NCBI GenBank assembly: GCA_038247995.1
Contig: JBBRUG010000122.1
Location: 1 to 15,503 of the forward strand
Reading direction: 5' to 3'
DNA: 15,503 nucleotides
From: JBBRUG01 sp038247995
Lineage (GTDB): Bacteria > Chloroflexota > Chloroflexia > Chloroflexales > Chloroflexaceae
Shown in pieces: positions 6,825-14,090 of this stretch. The notes below the pieces were generated by a model, which was not told the DNA's origin, made no database searches, and saw only the letters and a list, made by a program, of their open reading frames with translations. Both the position numbers and the translations under genes were made by a program. Numbering within the stretch: position 1 is the first letter of the stretch; each line of letters starts with the position of its first letter.

Positions 6825-7684
6825 CCGCAGGGATGGCAGCACTGGCAAGCCTGCCTTTGCACGCAGCGCCGACGGTCTTCTTTGATCTCGAAACGACCGG
6901 TCTGGATCTGCGGGTTGGGCATCGCGTCTGTGAAGTGGCCCTGCTGCGCATGCACGGCCCCACCGAGGTAGGTCGGATCGACAGCCTGGTGAATCCGGGC
7001 CGCCTGCTCGATCCGGCCGCTGCGGCGGTGAACGGCCTGAACGATGCGCAGTTGGCCCAGGCGCCGCCGTTCACCACCCTGGCGGCGCCGGTTGTCGGCC
7101 TCATGCAAGATGCTATGCTCGTCGCGCACAATCTGCCGTTTGATCAGGCCTTCCTGAACCGTGAGCTTACGCTGGCAGGTTATACCCTAGCCCCGACGCC
7201 GGCGCTCGACACATTAACCCTCGCCCGCCGGTTGATGCGCCAGCGTTCCTATAGCCTCGCTACACTCGCCACTCAATTCAATTTACCGGCACCCTCGCAC
7301 CGAGCCATGGACGACGTACGCACGCTCGCCGCGCTCTTCAGCCAGTTGTGCAGCCAGATGGCCGAACTCGGCATTCAGACTGTCGCGGATGCGCTGCGCT
7401 TCGAACGGGGCCTGCTCCCCGGCGCGCCCGAACCCGAGGCACCACCGCTTGTTGCACAGGCCCTCGCCGAGCAGCGCCTGCTGCACATTATCTACACCTC
7501 ACGCAGCGAAGGTGGGCCTGTCGCCCGCACCGTGCGCCCGCTCTACCTCAGCGTCGAAACCGCCGGCCTCTATCTGCGCGCATTCTGTTACCTGCGCAAC
7601 GATATACGCACCTTCGCCCTGGCCAAAATTGTGCAGATGGATCTGGATGACTCAGGATTCAGCATACAAAATTCAGAAGTCTGA
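6821..7684 (+). CDS. DEDDh 3'-5' exonuclease fused to a WYL domain
   Basis: A 287-aa protein with two domains. Residues about 17-180 form a DnaQ/epsilon-like exonuclease: Exo I FFDLETTGL (Asp22, Glu24), Exo II AHNLPFDQAF (Asp108), Exo III HRAMDD (His160, Asp165). All four acidic residues and the general-base His are present, so it should be active on DNA or RNA 3' ends. Residues about 210-280 read as a WYL domain: AEQRLLHIIYTSR, TVRPLYLSVETAGLYLRAFCYLRNDIRTFALAKI. WYL domains normally sit behind an HTH in regulators (PafBC, DriD) and can bind single-stranded DNA or other ligands. No polymerase, helicase or HTH part is present. It begins inside the stop codon of the SH3 membrane gene (ATGA). 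Role inferred: ligand- or ssDNA-gated nuclease, possibly in repair or defence; untested. Confidence 0.87.
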   Translation: MTAGMAALASLPLHAAPTVFFDLETTGLDLRVGHRVCEVALLRMHGPTEVGRIDSLVNPGRLLDPAAAAVNGLNDAQLAQAPPFTTLAAPVVGLMQDAMLVAHNLPFDQAFLNRELTLAGYTLAPTPALDTLTLARRLMRQRSYSLATLATQFNLPAPSHRAMDDVRTLAALFSQLCSQMAELGIQTVADALRFERGLLPGAPEPEAPPLVAQALAEQRLLHIIYTSRSEGGPVARTVRPLYLSVETAGLYLRAFCYLRNDIRTFALAKIVQMDLDDSGFSIQNSEV

Positions 7685-7807
7685 AGCCTACATGCTTATC
7701 CTACCCCAGCCGCTCGCAAATGAGTGCTTACCCAAAATGCAACTGCGCCTACCGATCAGACGTATGTTATAGAGGACCCCAACTCTTGCGTTACGTTTGA
7801 GGAACCT

Positions 7808-9043
7808 ATGGATGATGCTCAGCGCGCAGCAGCTCTGCGCAAAATGCAGCGCATTGCTACCGGGCTACTAGTAGCGGCCGCCGTGCTGTTTATAATCGCA
7901 AAGATCTTTGAGGATGTTTCACCGATTGTGCCGTTTGTGCGCGCCTTCGCTGAAGCGGCGCTGATCGGCGCCATAGCGGACTGGTTCGCCGTAACGGCGC
8001 TCTTCCGGCACCCACTCGGCATTCCCATCCCGCATACCGCGATCGTACCGGCACGCAAAGAGCGCATTGCCGAGAGCTTTGGGCGCTTCATTGAGCGCAA
8101 CTTTCTCGACGCCGACCGCATTGCCGGCTTGATCCGGCGTCAGGACCCGGCGTTACGGATCTCGGCATGGCTGGAGCGCCCCGAACGTTCACGCCAGGTG
8201 GCCGACTTCGTGGCCGAAACTCTAGGCGGTATGCTGCGCGTCGCCAACGACGACGATGTCGGAAAGCTCATCGCGCGGGGCCTAGGTGACCGCCTGATCA
8301 ATGTACCCGCCACGCCAATGATTGGACGCCTGCTCGGCACGGTGATCGCCGAACAGCGCCAACACGAAGTGTTGCGCCAACTGGTGCGCGCCGTAGCCGC
8401 TTGGGTAGAAAACCACGAAGAAGTCATCCGCACCCGAATCGCCGGCGAACTGCCAACCTGGGTGCCACGCGTTGTCGACCACCGGATCTACGGGCGGCTT
8501 CTCGACGGCGTGCGCCGCACGCTTGCCGACCTGGAACAAGACCCCGAACACCCGTTATACGGTCAATTCACTCAGATGGTTGACCGCTGGATCGTGAACT
8601 TGCAGTATGACCCTGATGTGCGTGAACGCGGCGAGGCGCTGAAAACCGAATTGCTGGAACATCCCCTCTTGCGCGATGTGGCCGGCTCGGTCTGGCAAGA
8701 TCTTAAAGCCGCCTTGCTAACCCAGAGCACCCTGCCCAACTCGCCGTTGCGCCGCTCGGTCGAACAAGGCATTATTCAGCTTTCCGCTACACTCAAGCAA
8801 GACGCAGAATGGCAACTTAAGATCGATGGCTGGGCGGAAGAGGCGGCGCGGGCGATTGTAAGCCGTTATGGAAGCACCGCCGGCGAATTTGTCAGCAACA
8901 CCGTACGGGGATGGGATACTGACGAAACAACGCGCCGGATCGAACTCATGTTTGGCCGCGACCTGCAATTCATTCGCATCAACGGAACGATTGTCGGCGG
9001 CCTCGCCGGGCTTGTGATCTACATCGTGTCGCTCTGGTTGTAA
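7808..9043 (+). CDS. DUF445 family membrane protein
   Basis: A 411-aa protein of the DUF445 (YjiN-like) family, of unknown biochemical function. The family signature is clear near the N-terminus: hydrophobic segment at about 17-35, then FAEAALIGAIADWFAVTALF, RHPLGIPIPHTAIVPARK (about 47-85), and ERIAESFGRFIERNFLD. A long soluble helical middle follows, then a C-terminal membrane segment (GTIVGGLAGLVIYIVSLWL, about 392-411). The frame extends upstream to a GTG at 7724, but the ATG at 7808 is preferred: GAGGA lies 4-5 nt before it and the family begins shortly before the first membrane helix. It follows the exonuclease by 123 nt on the same strand, so the genes may share a transcript. The 7685-7807 gap shows no convincing terminator. 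Confidence 0.9.
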   Translation: MDDAQRAAALRKMQRIATGLLVAAAVLFIIAKIFEDVSPIVPFVRAFAEAALIGAIADWFAVTALFRHPLGIPIPHTAIVPARKERIAESFGRFIERNFLDADRIAGLIRRQDPALRISAWLERPERSRQVADFVAETLGGMLRVANDDDVGKLIARGLGDRLINVPATPMIGRLLGTVIAEQRQHEVLRQLVRAVAAWVENHEEVIRTRIAGELPTWVPRVVDHRIYGRLLDGVRRTLADLEQDPEHPLYGQFTQMVDRWIVNLQYDPDVRERGEALKTELLEHPLLRDVAGSVWQDLKAALLTQSTLPNSPLRRSVEQGIIQLSATLKQDAEWQLKIDGWAEEAARAIVSRYGSTAGEFVSNTVRGWDTDETTRRIELMFGRDLQFIRINGTIVGGLAGLVIYIVSLWL

Positions 9044-9104
9044 CTGATCCACGCCTATGAGTACGCGCCCTGAAGGGCACTGCGCCATTGGCCTGAACAC
9101 CTGA

Positions 9105-9120
9105 GCCGCGCTGCAGCGGC
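9105..9120. terminator. Hairpin between convergent genes
   Basis: GCCGC, six bases, GCGGC, about 60 nt after the DUF445 stop and 18 nt from the stop of the facing gene at 9138. A second small hairpin, GCCC-TGAA-GGGC, lies at 9067-9078. Neither has a T tract. The position between converging genes suggests a bidirectional terminator, but the evidence is weak. Confidence 0.3.
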
Positions 9121-9137
9121 GCGAGGGACTACCCCCA

Positions 9138-9662
9138 CTAGCGCCCCGCACCGGCCTGAATAAGCTGCTGGCGCTCTTCGGCTGTGATCAGGTTGAACCC
9201 GCCATCCCGATTGATATACACCATCTCTTCATTTTTCACGCGCACAATCAGATCTTCCACACTGTCGCCATTCATATCGGCGAGGCGCATTGTTACTGGG
9301 GTGAGATCTTCGCCTGCGCCAAACAGATACGGCCCTGGCAAGGTGCGGGTCTGTGAGGCATCGCCGCCGGGAATCTCTAGCAGCACCACCTGCCGATCAA
9401 GGTTCATGGCGATCAGGTGGGTCGGCGCCGCAGCCTCCGTAGCCCGCCCGACATTTGCCGTCAGGTGGAAGGTGCGTGGCCGCCCATAACGCACATCATC
9501 CATCAGCACCTGCCCCCAACTCACGACACTGCTAAGCAGTACGTAGAGCGCCAACAAAGCCAAAATACCAGTCACAATATACGCGATTGTGCCGACGCTG
9601 CCTCGTGGAATGCTCACATGTGGACGACGCTCGTTCCGTAAGTCACGGCTGGTTACTGCCAT
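9138..9662 (-). CDS. Membrane-anchored protein with FG-GAP-like Asp loop, unknown function
   Basis: A 174-aa protein I do not recognise as a named family. The N-terminal 22 residues are polar and basic (MAVTSRDLRNERRPH), followed by one membrane segment at about 26-49 (GTIAYIVTGILALLALYVLL), then an exported beta-rich region. Near the C-terminus, VTMRLADMNGDSVEDLIVRV carries the DxNGDxxxD calcium-loop pattern of FG-GAP/VCBS repeats, but only one copy is seen. The frame extends to a GTG at 9728; the ATG at 9662 is chosen because GGGGAGG stands 8 nt before it and the extension (MAMNPCGAG…) looks non-coding. It has its own strong promoter (9767-9795). It is possibly a surface or calcium-binding protein; confident only that it is a real membrane-tethered gene. 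Confidence 0.75.
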   Translation of the reverse strand: MAVTSRDLRNERRPHVSIPRGSVGTIAYIVTGILALLALYVLLSSVVSWGQVLMDDVRYGRPRTFHLTANVGRATEAAAPTHLIAMNLDRQVVLLEIPGGDASQTRTLPGPYLFGAGEDLTPVTMRLADMNGDSVEDLIVRVKNEEMVYINRDGGFNLITAEERQQLIQAGAGR

Positions 9663-9766
9663 CGCCGGTTCCTCCCCTTCCTCTCCAACAGACGCCGCCG
9701 TGCCCGCTCCGCACGGGTTCATCGCCACAATATACGCTCAAGTGTTCTTACGCTCTTATGTGCTGA

Positions 9767-9795
9767 ATTATAACGGATGTTCTAATTTGCGTCAA
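9767..9795 (-). promoter_or_regulatory. Sigma70-type promoter for the 9138-9662 gene
   Basis: On the minus strand TTGACG (9795-9790), a 17-base spacer and a perfect TATAAT (9772-9767). Predicted start is near 9760, with a leader of about 98 nt. It lies just downstream of the palindrome that closes the META-domain gene, so the two minus-strand genes seem to be separate units. Confidence 0.75.
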
Positions 9796-9806
9796 GAGGA
9801 TAAATG

Positions 9807-9839
9807 CTGCGGGGCGCAAGCAATGCTTGCGCCCCGCAG
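9807..9839 (-). terminator. Perfect 16-bp palindrome after the META-domain gene
   Basis: The arm CTGCGGGGCGCAAGCA, one central base, then the exact complement. It starts 19 nt after the META stop and just before the next promoter, so a terminator role is likely; the base run after it (CATTTATCC) is only mildly T-rich. It shares the core AAGCAATGCTT with 4025-4063. Confidence 0.6.
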
Positions 9840-9858
9840 TTAGTGAGAATGGCGAAAA

Positions 9859-10317
9859 TTACGCCTGCGTGAAGCGCAGTTCTACGCCGCCGGCGCTGCT
9901 GAGCGTTAGGGTTGCGCCATCAACCACGGCCCGCTCCACGGCGTTCAGGGCCGCCATGTAGGCCATCTCCTGCGCATTCAGCGCATCTTCGCCGCAGGCC
10001 ATCATCGTTGAGGCGAGCATGCCCATGCTCACATTGGCGCCGTCCTGGGTGTAAGGGCCCATGTAGCGATTGCAAGTGGCATTGCCCGTCACCCGGCCAT
10101 CTGTACCAAAATCCAGCGTTGCCTGCGAGCCGCCCACTACCGGGCGCATGCCGTCGGCATCGGCCATCTGCTCCAATATCCAGCTTGTACCCGCCAGATC
10201 ATTTGGCTCCGACGCATTCGCCGTTGCCGGCTCCCGATCATTCCCCAACATCAGCACTCCGCCGATCACGCCCGCTAGCGCAACCAACGCAATGAATGCA
10301 ATTACCAGCTTGTTCAT
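9859..10317 (-). CDS. META-domain (HslJ-like) exported protein
   Basis: A 152-aa protein. An N-terminal signal or anchor segment (MNKLVIAFIALVALAGVIGGVLML, about 3-25) is followed by a META domain (about 40-152): LAGTSWILEQM, TLDFGTDGRVTGNATCNRYMGPY, then MLASTMMACGEDALNAQEMAYMAALN and a C-terminal LTLSS..GVELRF strand. The conserved 'G…G.GCNRY…Y' and 'T.MACG…E..f..AL' pattern of the family is clear (CNRY at about 83-86). In E. coli HslJ is linked to heat shock and novobiocin resistance; META domains in general have no known enzyme activity. The frame extends to 10413, but the ATG at 10317 has AAGGAG 7 nt upstream and starts the signal segment, so it is preferred. It is divergent from the glycoside hydrolase gene. 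Confidence 0.88.
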   Translation of the reverse strand: MNKLVIAFIALVALAGVIGGVLMLGNDREPATANASEPNDLAGTSWILEQMADADGMRPVVGGSQATLDFGTDGRVTGNATCNRYMGPYTQDGANVSMGMLASTMMACGEDALNAQEMAYMAALNAVERAVVDGATLTLSSAGGVELRFTQA

Positions 10318-10362
10318 CACAGCGCTCCTTAACTGAGTATCTGTTCGATCACAACGCAGCTC

Positions 10363-10378
10363 TGTGATTCGGGTCACG
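10363..10378. promoter_or_regulatory. CRP/FNR-like palindromic operator candidate
   Basis: TGTGA-TTCGGG-TCACG matches the CRP half-site arrangement TGTGA-N6-TCACA in 9 of 10 arm bases. It sits in the 190-nt divergent region between the META gene (46 nt from its start) and the glycoside hydrolase gene. A further TCACA-N9-TGTGA arrangement overlaps it on the left. This is only a motif match; no regulator gene is in the window. Confidence 0.35.
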
Positions 10379-10507
10379 AACTGTGTGACATGGGAGAGAC
10401 GCCACTGCTCCAACTGCGGTTCCCCAAGATGATGTTATAGTTATGTTAGAGTTAGAACTCAGGGGTCACAATTCCGACTCGTGATCAACTACGTAGTTAC
10501 TTCTCCC

Positions 10508-12313
10508 ATGATGGCAGATCGTCGCTTCAGCAGCTTGCTTTTGCTCGCACTCCTCATTACGCTTGCAGCAAGCCCTTCCGCCGCAGCCCAACCAGCGCTG
10601 CGCACCGCCGTTCAGCTTGCGCCCGAACGTCACCTCACCGCTCACGGTGCGTTTATCGGCCTTGGCGCGCAAGATGACAGCAACCTGCTCTGGAGCGGGC
10701 CAAATCAGGCCGCCGGCGCCCGCATCCCCGCCGACTTCACGCAGTTCGTTGCCCCGCGTCTGCGCGCCTTACGGATGCCGGTAGTTCGTAAGTTTATCGA
10801 TGTCGCCTGGTATGCGCCGACGCCCGCGGGTTATACCTGGGATAGCCCGGCGATGCAGGGGCTGTACACGAACCTCGCCGAGCATCAGGCCAATGGCACG
10901 CAGGTGATGCTCACGATCTGGTCGCTACCGCCCTGGCTTGCCGGCGCCCAAGGGCGCGATCGCGACACCGAGCTACAGCAGGCGGGCAGTTTTCCCACGC
11001 TCGATCAGGAGCAGCGCTGGGTAACGGTTGTGGTTGATCTGATCCGCCACCTTGACGAGCGCGGCTTTGATCAGATCCGCTATCTCGGCGCGCCAAATGA
11101 ACTTGCCGGGATCACGCCTGCCCGTTTGGTGCGCCCCTTCACACTGCTGCGTGCCGAACTGGATGCCGCCGGACTCACCGAGCGGATCACGCTCTTCGGC
11201 CCCGATGCGTTCGTCGAAGAGATCGCGCAGGCCCGCACCACGCTCGGCCTTGATCCCCTCCTCGGTATCTACGATTTTCATTACTATGCCGCCGCCCCGC
11301 TTGAGCAGGGGCTGACCACAGCGCTGGATCGGCTCGTGAATGAAGTGGCGCCTACCGGAAAACCACTCTGGCTCACTGAATTTGGCGACGTGACAGCCAA
11401 AAATGATGCGTGGCCAACGCTGCCGATCGCCGCCATTGCAACCATGAACTATGGACTAAATGCAGCTCTGATGTGGAACGTGCAGGATCAGATCTATAAC
11501 ACGCGTAACATGCCGAACTGGGGGCTCTGGAACGTCTATGATCGCGGTTATGCGCTTAAGCCGGCCTACTACGCCTGGCAGATCATGGCCGGCCATCTGC
11601 CCCCCGCCGCCACCGTCTACGGCCATACCTGCGATCGCAACCAGTGCCCTGATCTGCGCCTCGCCGCCCTGGGCAATGCCGCCGGCCAGCGCGCAGTTAT
11701 TGTGTTTAATCCGGCCGGCGCAACGCACGAACTGACGCTGGATCTGGGTACGGCGGCGACTACGTTGCCGCTCTATCGCTACAGCCTCGATCCCGCCGCC
11801 TTGCCCGATCCCAACCGCGTTGGCGTGTTACCGGCGTATGATCGTCTGGTCATGCTCACCGACGGCATACTAAGCGACAATCTCCCGCCCGGCGCACTGG
11901 TGGTGTACAGTACCTACCGGCCCATCCACCCGCCCAGCCGGGCAACAAATCGGCTGATTCGCGCTACCTCGGTTGAAGGAGCAGCCTATGGCCCGGAACG
12001 CGCCGTCGATAACGATCCGCTCACGCGCTGGAGTTCGGCTTTCAGCGCCGAGCAAAGCCTCACGGTCGATCTGGGCCGGAGTGAGTGGATTAGCACAGTG
12101 ACGATCAACTGGGAAGCCGCTTACGCCCGACGCTATCGGGTGCTGGTCTCGCGTGACGGCGCACGTTGGCAACCGGTAGTGAGCGTCGCCGCCGGCACGG
12201 GCGGGATCGCCACCCACGCCATTGATCCGATCACAGCGCGCTATGTGCGCATCGAATGTCTGGAACGCGCCACACCCTTTGGCTACTCGATCTGGGAACT
12301 GAGTGTCTGGTAA
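10508..12313 (+). CDS. Secreted clan GH-A-like glycoside hydrolase with F5/8 type C domain
   Basis: About 601 aa. Signal peptide: MMADRR, hydrophobic LLLLALLITL, likely cut near ASPSAAA-QP (about 27). A TIM-barrel domain at about 40-365 has two carboxylates placed as in clan GH-A: YLGAPNELAG (Glu198, acid/base candidate) and LWLTEFGD (Glu291, nucleophile candidate), with ALMWNVQD (about 320-327) as a substrate-lining strand. A beta domain follows, then a C-terminal discoidin/F5-8C carbohydrate-binding domain (about 470-601: GPERAVDNDPLTRWSSAF, LTVDLGRSEWISTVTINWE, ARYVRIECLERATPFGYSIWELSV). The substrate is not evident. The frame opens with a GTG at 10481; the ATG at 10508 (or 10511) fits the signal peptide better. 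No Shine-Dalgarno is seen. The Nudix gene follows after 5 nt. Confidence 0.82.
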   Translation: MMADRRFSSLLLLALLITLAASPSAAAQPALRTAVQLAPERHLTAHGAFIGLGAQDDSNLLWSGPNQAAGARIPADFTQFVAPRLRALRMPVVRKFIDVAWYAPTPAGYTWDSPAMQGLYTNLAEHQANGTQVMLTIWSLPPWLAGAQGRDRDTELQQAGSFPTLDQEQRWVTVVVDLIRHLDERGFDQIRYLGAPNELAGITPARLVRPFTLLRAELDAAGLTERITLFGPDAFVEEIAQARTTLGLDPLLGIYDFHYYAAAPLEQGLTTALDRLVNEVAPTGKPLWLTEFGDVTAKNDAWPTLPIAAIATMNYGLNAALMWNVQDQIYNTRNMPNWGLWNVYDRGYALKPAYYAWQIMAGHLPPAATVYGHTCDRNQCPDLRLAALGNAAGQRAVIVFNPAGATHELTLDLGTAATTLPLYRYSLDPAALPDPNRVGVLPAYDRLVMLTDGILSDNLPPGALVVYSTYRPIHPPSRATNRLIRATSVEGAAYGPERAVDNDPLTRWSSAFSAEQSLTVDLGRSEWISTVTINWEAAYARRYRVLVSRDGARWQPVVSVAAGTGGIATHAIDPITARYVRIECLERATPFGYSIWELSVW

Positions 12314-12318
12314 ACAGT

Positions 12319-12867
12319 ATGCATGCCTGGAAAATCCTTGATCGCACGACGATCCTCCACAACCCGCCTTTTCTCACCGTCGAACGGCATAGCATCGCCT
12401 TGCCGAATGGCCAGGTGATCGCCAACTGGCAGTGGGTAATTACGCCCGACTACATCAATGTGGTCGCCCTCACTGCCGATGGGCGCTTCATCCTCTTCCG
12501 CCAGACAAAATACGCGATTGAAGGCACAAGCCTGGCGCCGGTTGGCGGCTACCTTGACCCAGGCGAAGATGCGCTGACCGCAGCACAACGCGAACTACGC
12601 GAAGAGACCGGCTACAGCGCATCCGACTGGGAATTTTTGGGGCGCTTCGCCGTCGACGGCAACCGCGGCGCGGGAGCGGCCCACCTCTTTCTCGCTCGCA
12701 ATGCCGTCTTCGTGGGCGCAACTACCAGCGACGATCTGGAAGAGCAGGAGCTACTGCTGCTCACCCGCGCCGAAGTTGCAGCAGCGCTAGCCGCCGGCGA
12801 GTTCAAAGTATTGGCCTGGGCGGCGAATGTGGCGCTGGCGTTGGGCAGGATTGCTGCAGAGGTCTGA
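12319..12867 (+). CDS. Nudix hydrolase, ADP-ribose pyrophosphatase-like
   Basis: A 182-aa cytoplasmic hydrolase of nucleoside diphosphates linked to another moiety. The complete Nudix box lies at about 77-99 (GYLDPGEDALTAAQRELREETGY), matching G-x5-E-x7-REUxEExGU with the metal-binding glutamates present. Upstream, 'VERHSIALPNGQVIANWQWV' and 'NVVALTADGRFILFRQTKYAIEGTSLAPVGG' resemble ADP-ribose pyrophosphatases (NudF-like), but the substrate cannot be fixed from sequence. The frame extends back into the glycoside hydrolase gene (12256), but the ATG at 12319, 5 nt after that gene's stop, begins the family-like sequence. There is no clear Shine-Dalgarno, so translation is probably coupled to the upstream gene. 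The next gene (12894) is convergent. Confidence 0.9.
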   Translation: MHAWKILDRTTILHNPPFLTVERHSIALPNGQVIANWQWVITPDYINVVALTADGRFILFRQTKYAIEGTSLAPVGGYLDPGEDALTAAQRELREETGYSASDWEFLGRFAVDGNRGAGAAHLFLARNAVFVGATTSDDLEEQELLLLTRAEVAAALAAGEFKVLAWAANVALALGRIAAEV

Positions 12868-12893
12868 TCAAGAGCCACCCAGGTCTTCCGCGC

Positions 12894-13937
12894 TTAATTG
12901 ATCGCCTGGGCCAGCGGAACGCCATTCAAGCTGATCACCACGTTGCTGACGGTGGGGAACTGAAGTGCGGTCTGTTCGATCTGGCCGACGACGCGCGGGG
13001 TATCGCAAACGCCGTTGGTGCGGATCACCCTACTCAGGTTGATCGTGGCCAGGCCATTCTCAACCACAAGTCGATCGATACGCACATCCGATTGGTAGAG
13101 CGCGTTGTACAGCCCCGACTCGCCAATCGTCTCACTTTTCAAGTTAAACAATTCGGTCAGCGCAGCCCGCAGAGGGGCTGTTGTCGGCGCGATCCGCCGT
13201 GCTACCGGCACCAGTTCATCGCCGCAACCCACATTGCCGCTGCCAATGCCGACCAGATAGATGTTCACCAGATCCACCGTACCCGCCGGTGGCGCGCTCG
13301 GCAGTGTTTCGGCGCCGAGCCGGCCCAGCAGCACGCGGAATGGATCGGGATTGTTCGGGTGCCACTCGAGACGCGCGCGCTCGAACCATTGCGCCTGCAA
13401 ATGGGTGCCGTCAGGCGCAGTGTACTCAACCAGCCCGGTCAGTGGGAAACCGAATAACGCCAGGCTCTCGGCATAGCTCTTACCACTGGGAGAACCGTCG
13501 AACTCCAGGCCATTCAGTTGCCAGTAAGAAGCGAAGCCGATCCCGGTCGTCTGGTTGCAGACGTTCTGACTGGTTTCGGGGAACCAGATGCAACCCGAAC
13601 GCGGACCGCTGTCCGGCAGCACGGGCTGCGGGCCTAAGAGTTGAGCGCCGAGCCGGCCCAGCAGTACGTCGTACGGCCGAGCGTTCTCCGGGTGCAACTC
13701 GAAGCGCTGGCGCTCGAAGTATTGCACCTGACGCCCATTTTCGTTTGCCTGGGCGCTCAGCGGGTAGCCGAACCCAGCCAAGCCGCCGTTCTGGCGCCAG
13801 AATTCCAGAAAACGCCCGCTCACCGTGAAGCCGGTTTCGGGGAAGAACTGGCTTAGGCCCTGCGCCCACGCACCCTGCGGTGCTGCCAATACGAACACTA
13901 CCATCGTCAGTGTGATGATCCGAAACAACCGATGCAT
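12894..13937 (-). CDS. Secreted protein: two FPETG/FGYPL modules plus GerMN domain
   Basis: A 347-aa protein. Signal peptide MHRLFRIITLTMVVFVLAAPQGAWA-QG (cut about 25-26). Two homologous modules follow: about 31-100 (FFPETGFTVSGRFLEFWRQN, GLAGFGYPLS, VQYFERQRFELHPE, VLLGRLGAQ) and about 115-212 (WFPETSQNV, FASYWQLNG, LFGFPLTG, AQWFERARLEWHPN, VLLGRLGAE). Residues about 220-345 read as a GerMN domain (VDLVNIYLVGIG, LRAALTELFNL, VENGLATINLSRVI, QIEQTALQFPTVSNVVISLNG). GerMN domains occur in spore-germination and lipoprotein contexts and are thought to mediate protein or cell-wall contact; the modules recur in Chloroflexota surface proteins. Spores are not implied. The ATG is preceded by AGGAGGAG, a strong Shine-Dalgarno. 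Four cysteines (two pairs near module 2 and GerMN) could form disulfides. Confidence 0.85.
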   Translation of the reverse strand: MHRLFRIITLTMVVFVLAAPQGAWAQGLSQFFPETGFTVSGRFLEFWRQNGGLAGFGYPLSAQANENGRQVQYFERQRFELHPENARPYDVLLGRLGAQLLGPQPVLPDSGPRSGCIWFPETSQNVCNQTTGIGFASYWQLNGLEFDGSPSGKSYAESLALFGFPLTGLVEYTAPDGTHLQAQWFERARLEWHPNNPDPFRVLLGRLGAETLPSAPPAGTVDLVNIYLVGIGSGNVGCGDELVPVARRIAPTTAPLRAALTELFNLKSETIGESGLYNALYQSDVRIDRLVVENGLATINLSRVIRTNGVCDTPRVVGQIEQTALQFPTVSNVVISLNGVPLAQAIN

Positions 13938-14012
13938 AACTCCTCCTGTTTAGAGCACTGAGCAGCATGACTGAGCCGCAGAGGCCACTGAACCGGGTAG
14001 CGCGCTGCGCTC

Positions 14013-14032
14013 GCGCCTGGTTATGCAGGCGC
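14013..14032. repeat. 7-bp hairpin in the gap 13938-14156
   Basis: GCGCCTG and CAGGCGC flank GTTATG. It lies between the stop of the small gene at 14157 and the start of the GerMN gene, both minus strand, so it could be a terminator for the former or a leader structure of the latter. There is no T tract. Confidence 0.3.
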
Positions 14033-14090
14033 AATCGATCTGAGCAATGCTGTAGGTTTGTGGCGGAGGACTACGGAACCGTCCAGCGCC

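Noticed and set aside
6134..7129. A 331-codon minus-strand frame across the SH3 and exonuclease genes
   Set aside because: Both sense-strand genes have recognisable domains; the antisense product is Gly/Ser/Val low complexity with no family resemblance.
7724..7807. GTG start for the DUF445 gene
   Set aside because: The added residues are not hydrophobic or family-like, and the ATG at 7808 has GAGGA at proper spacing.
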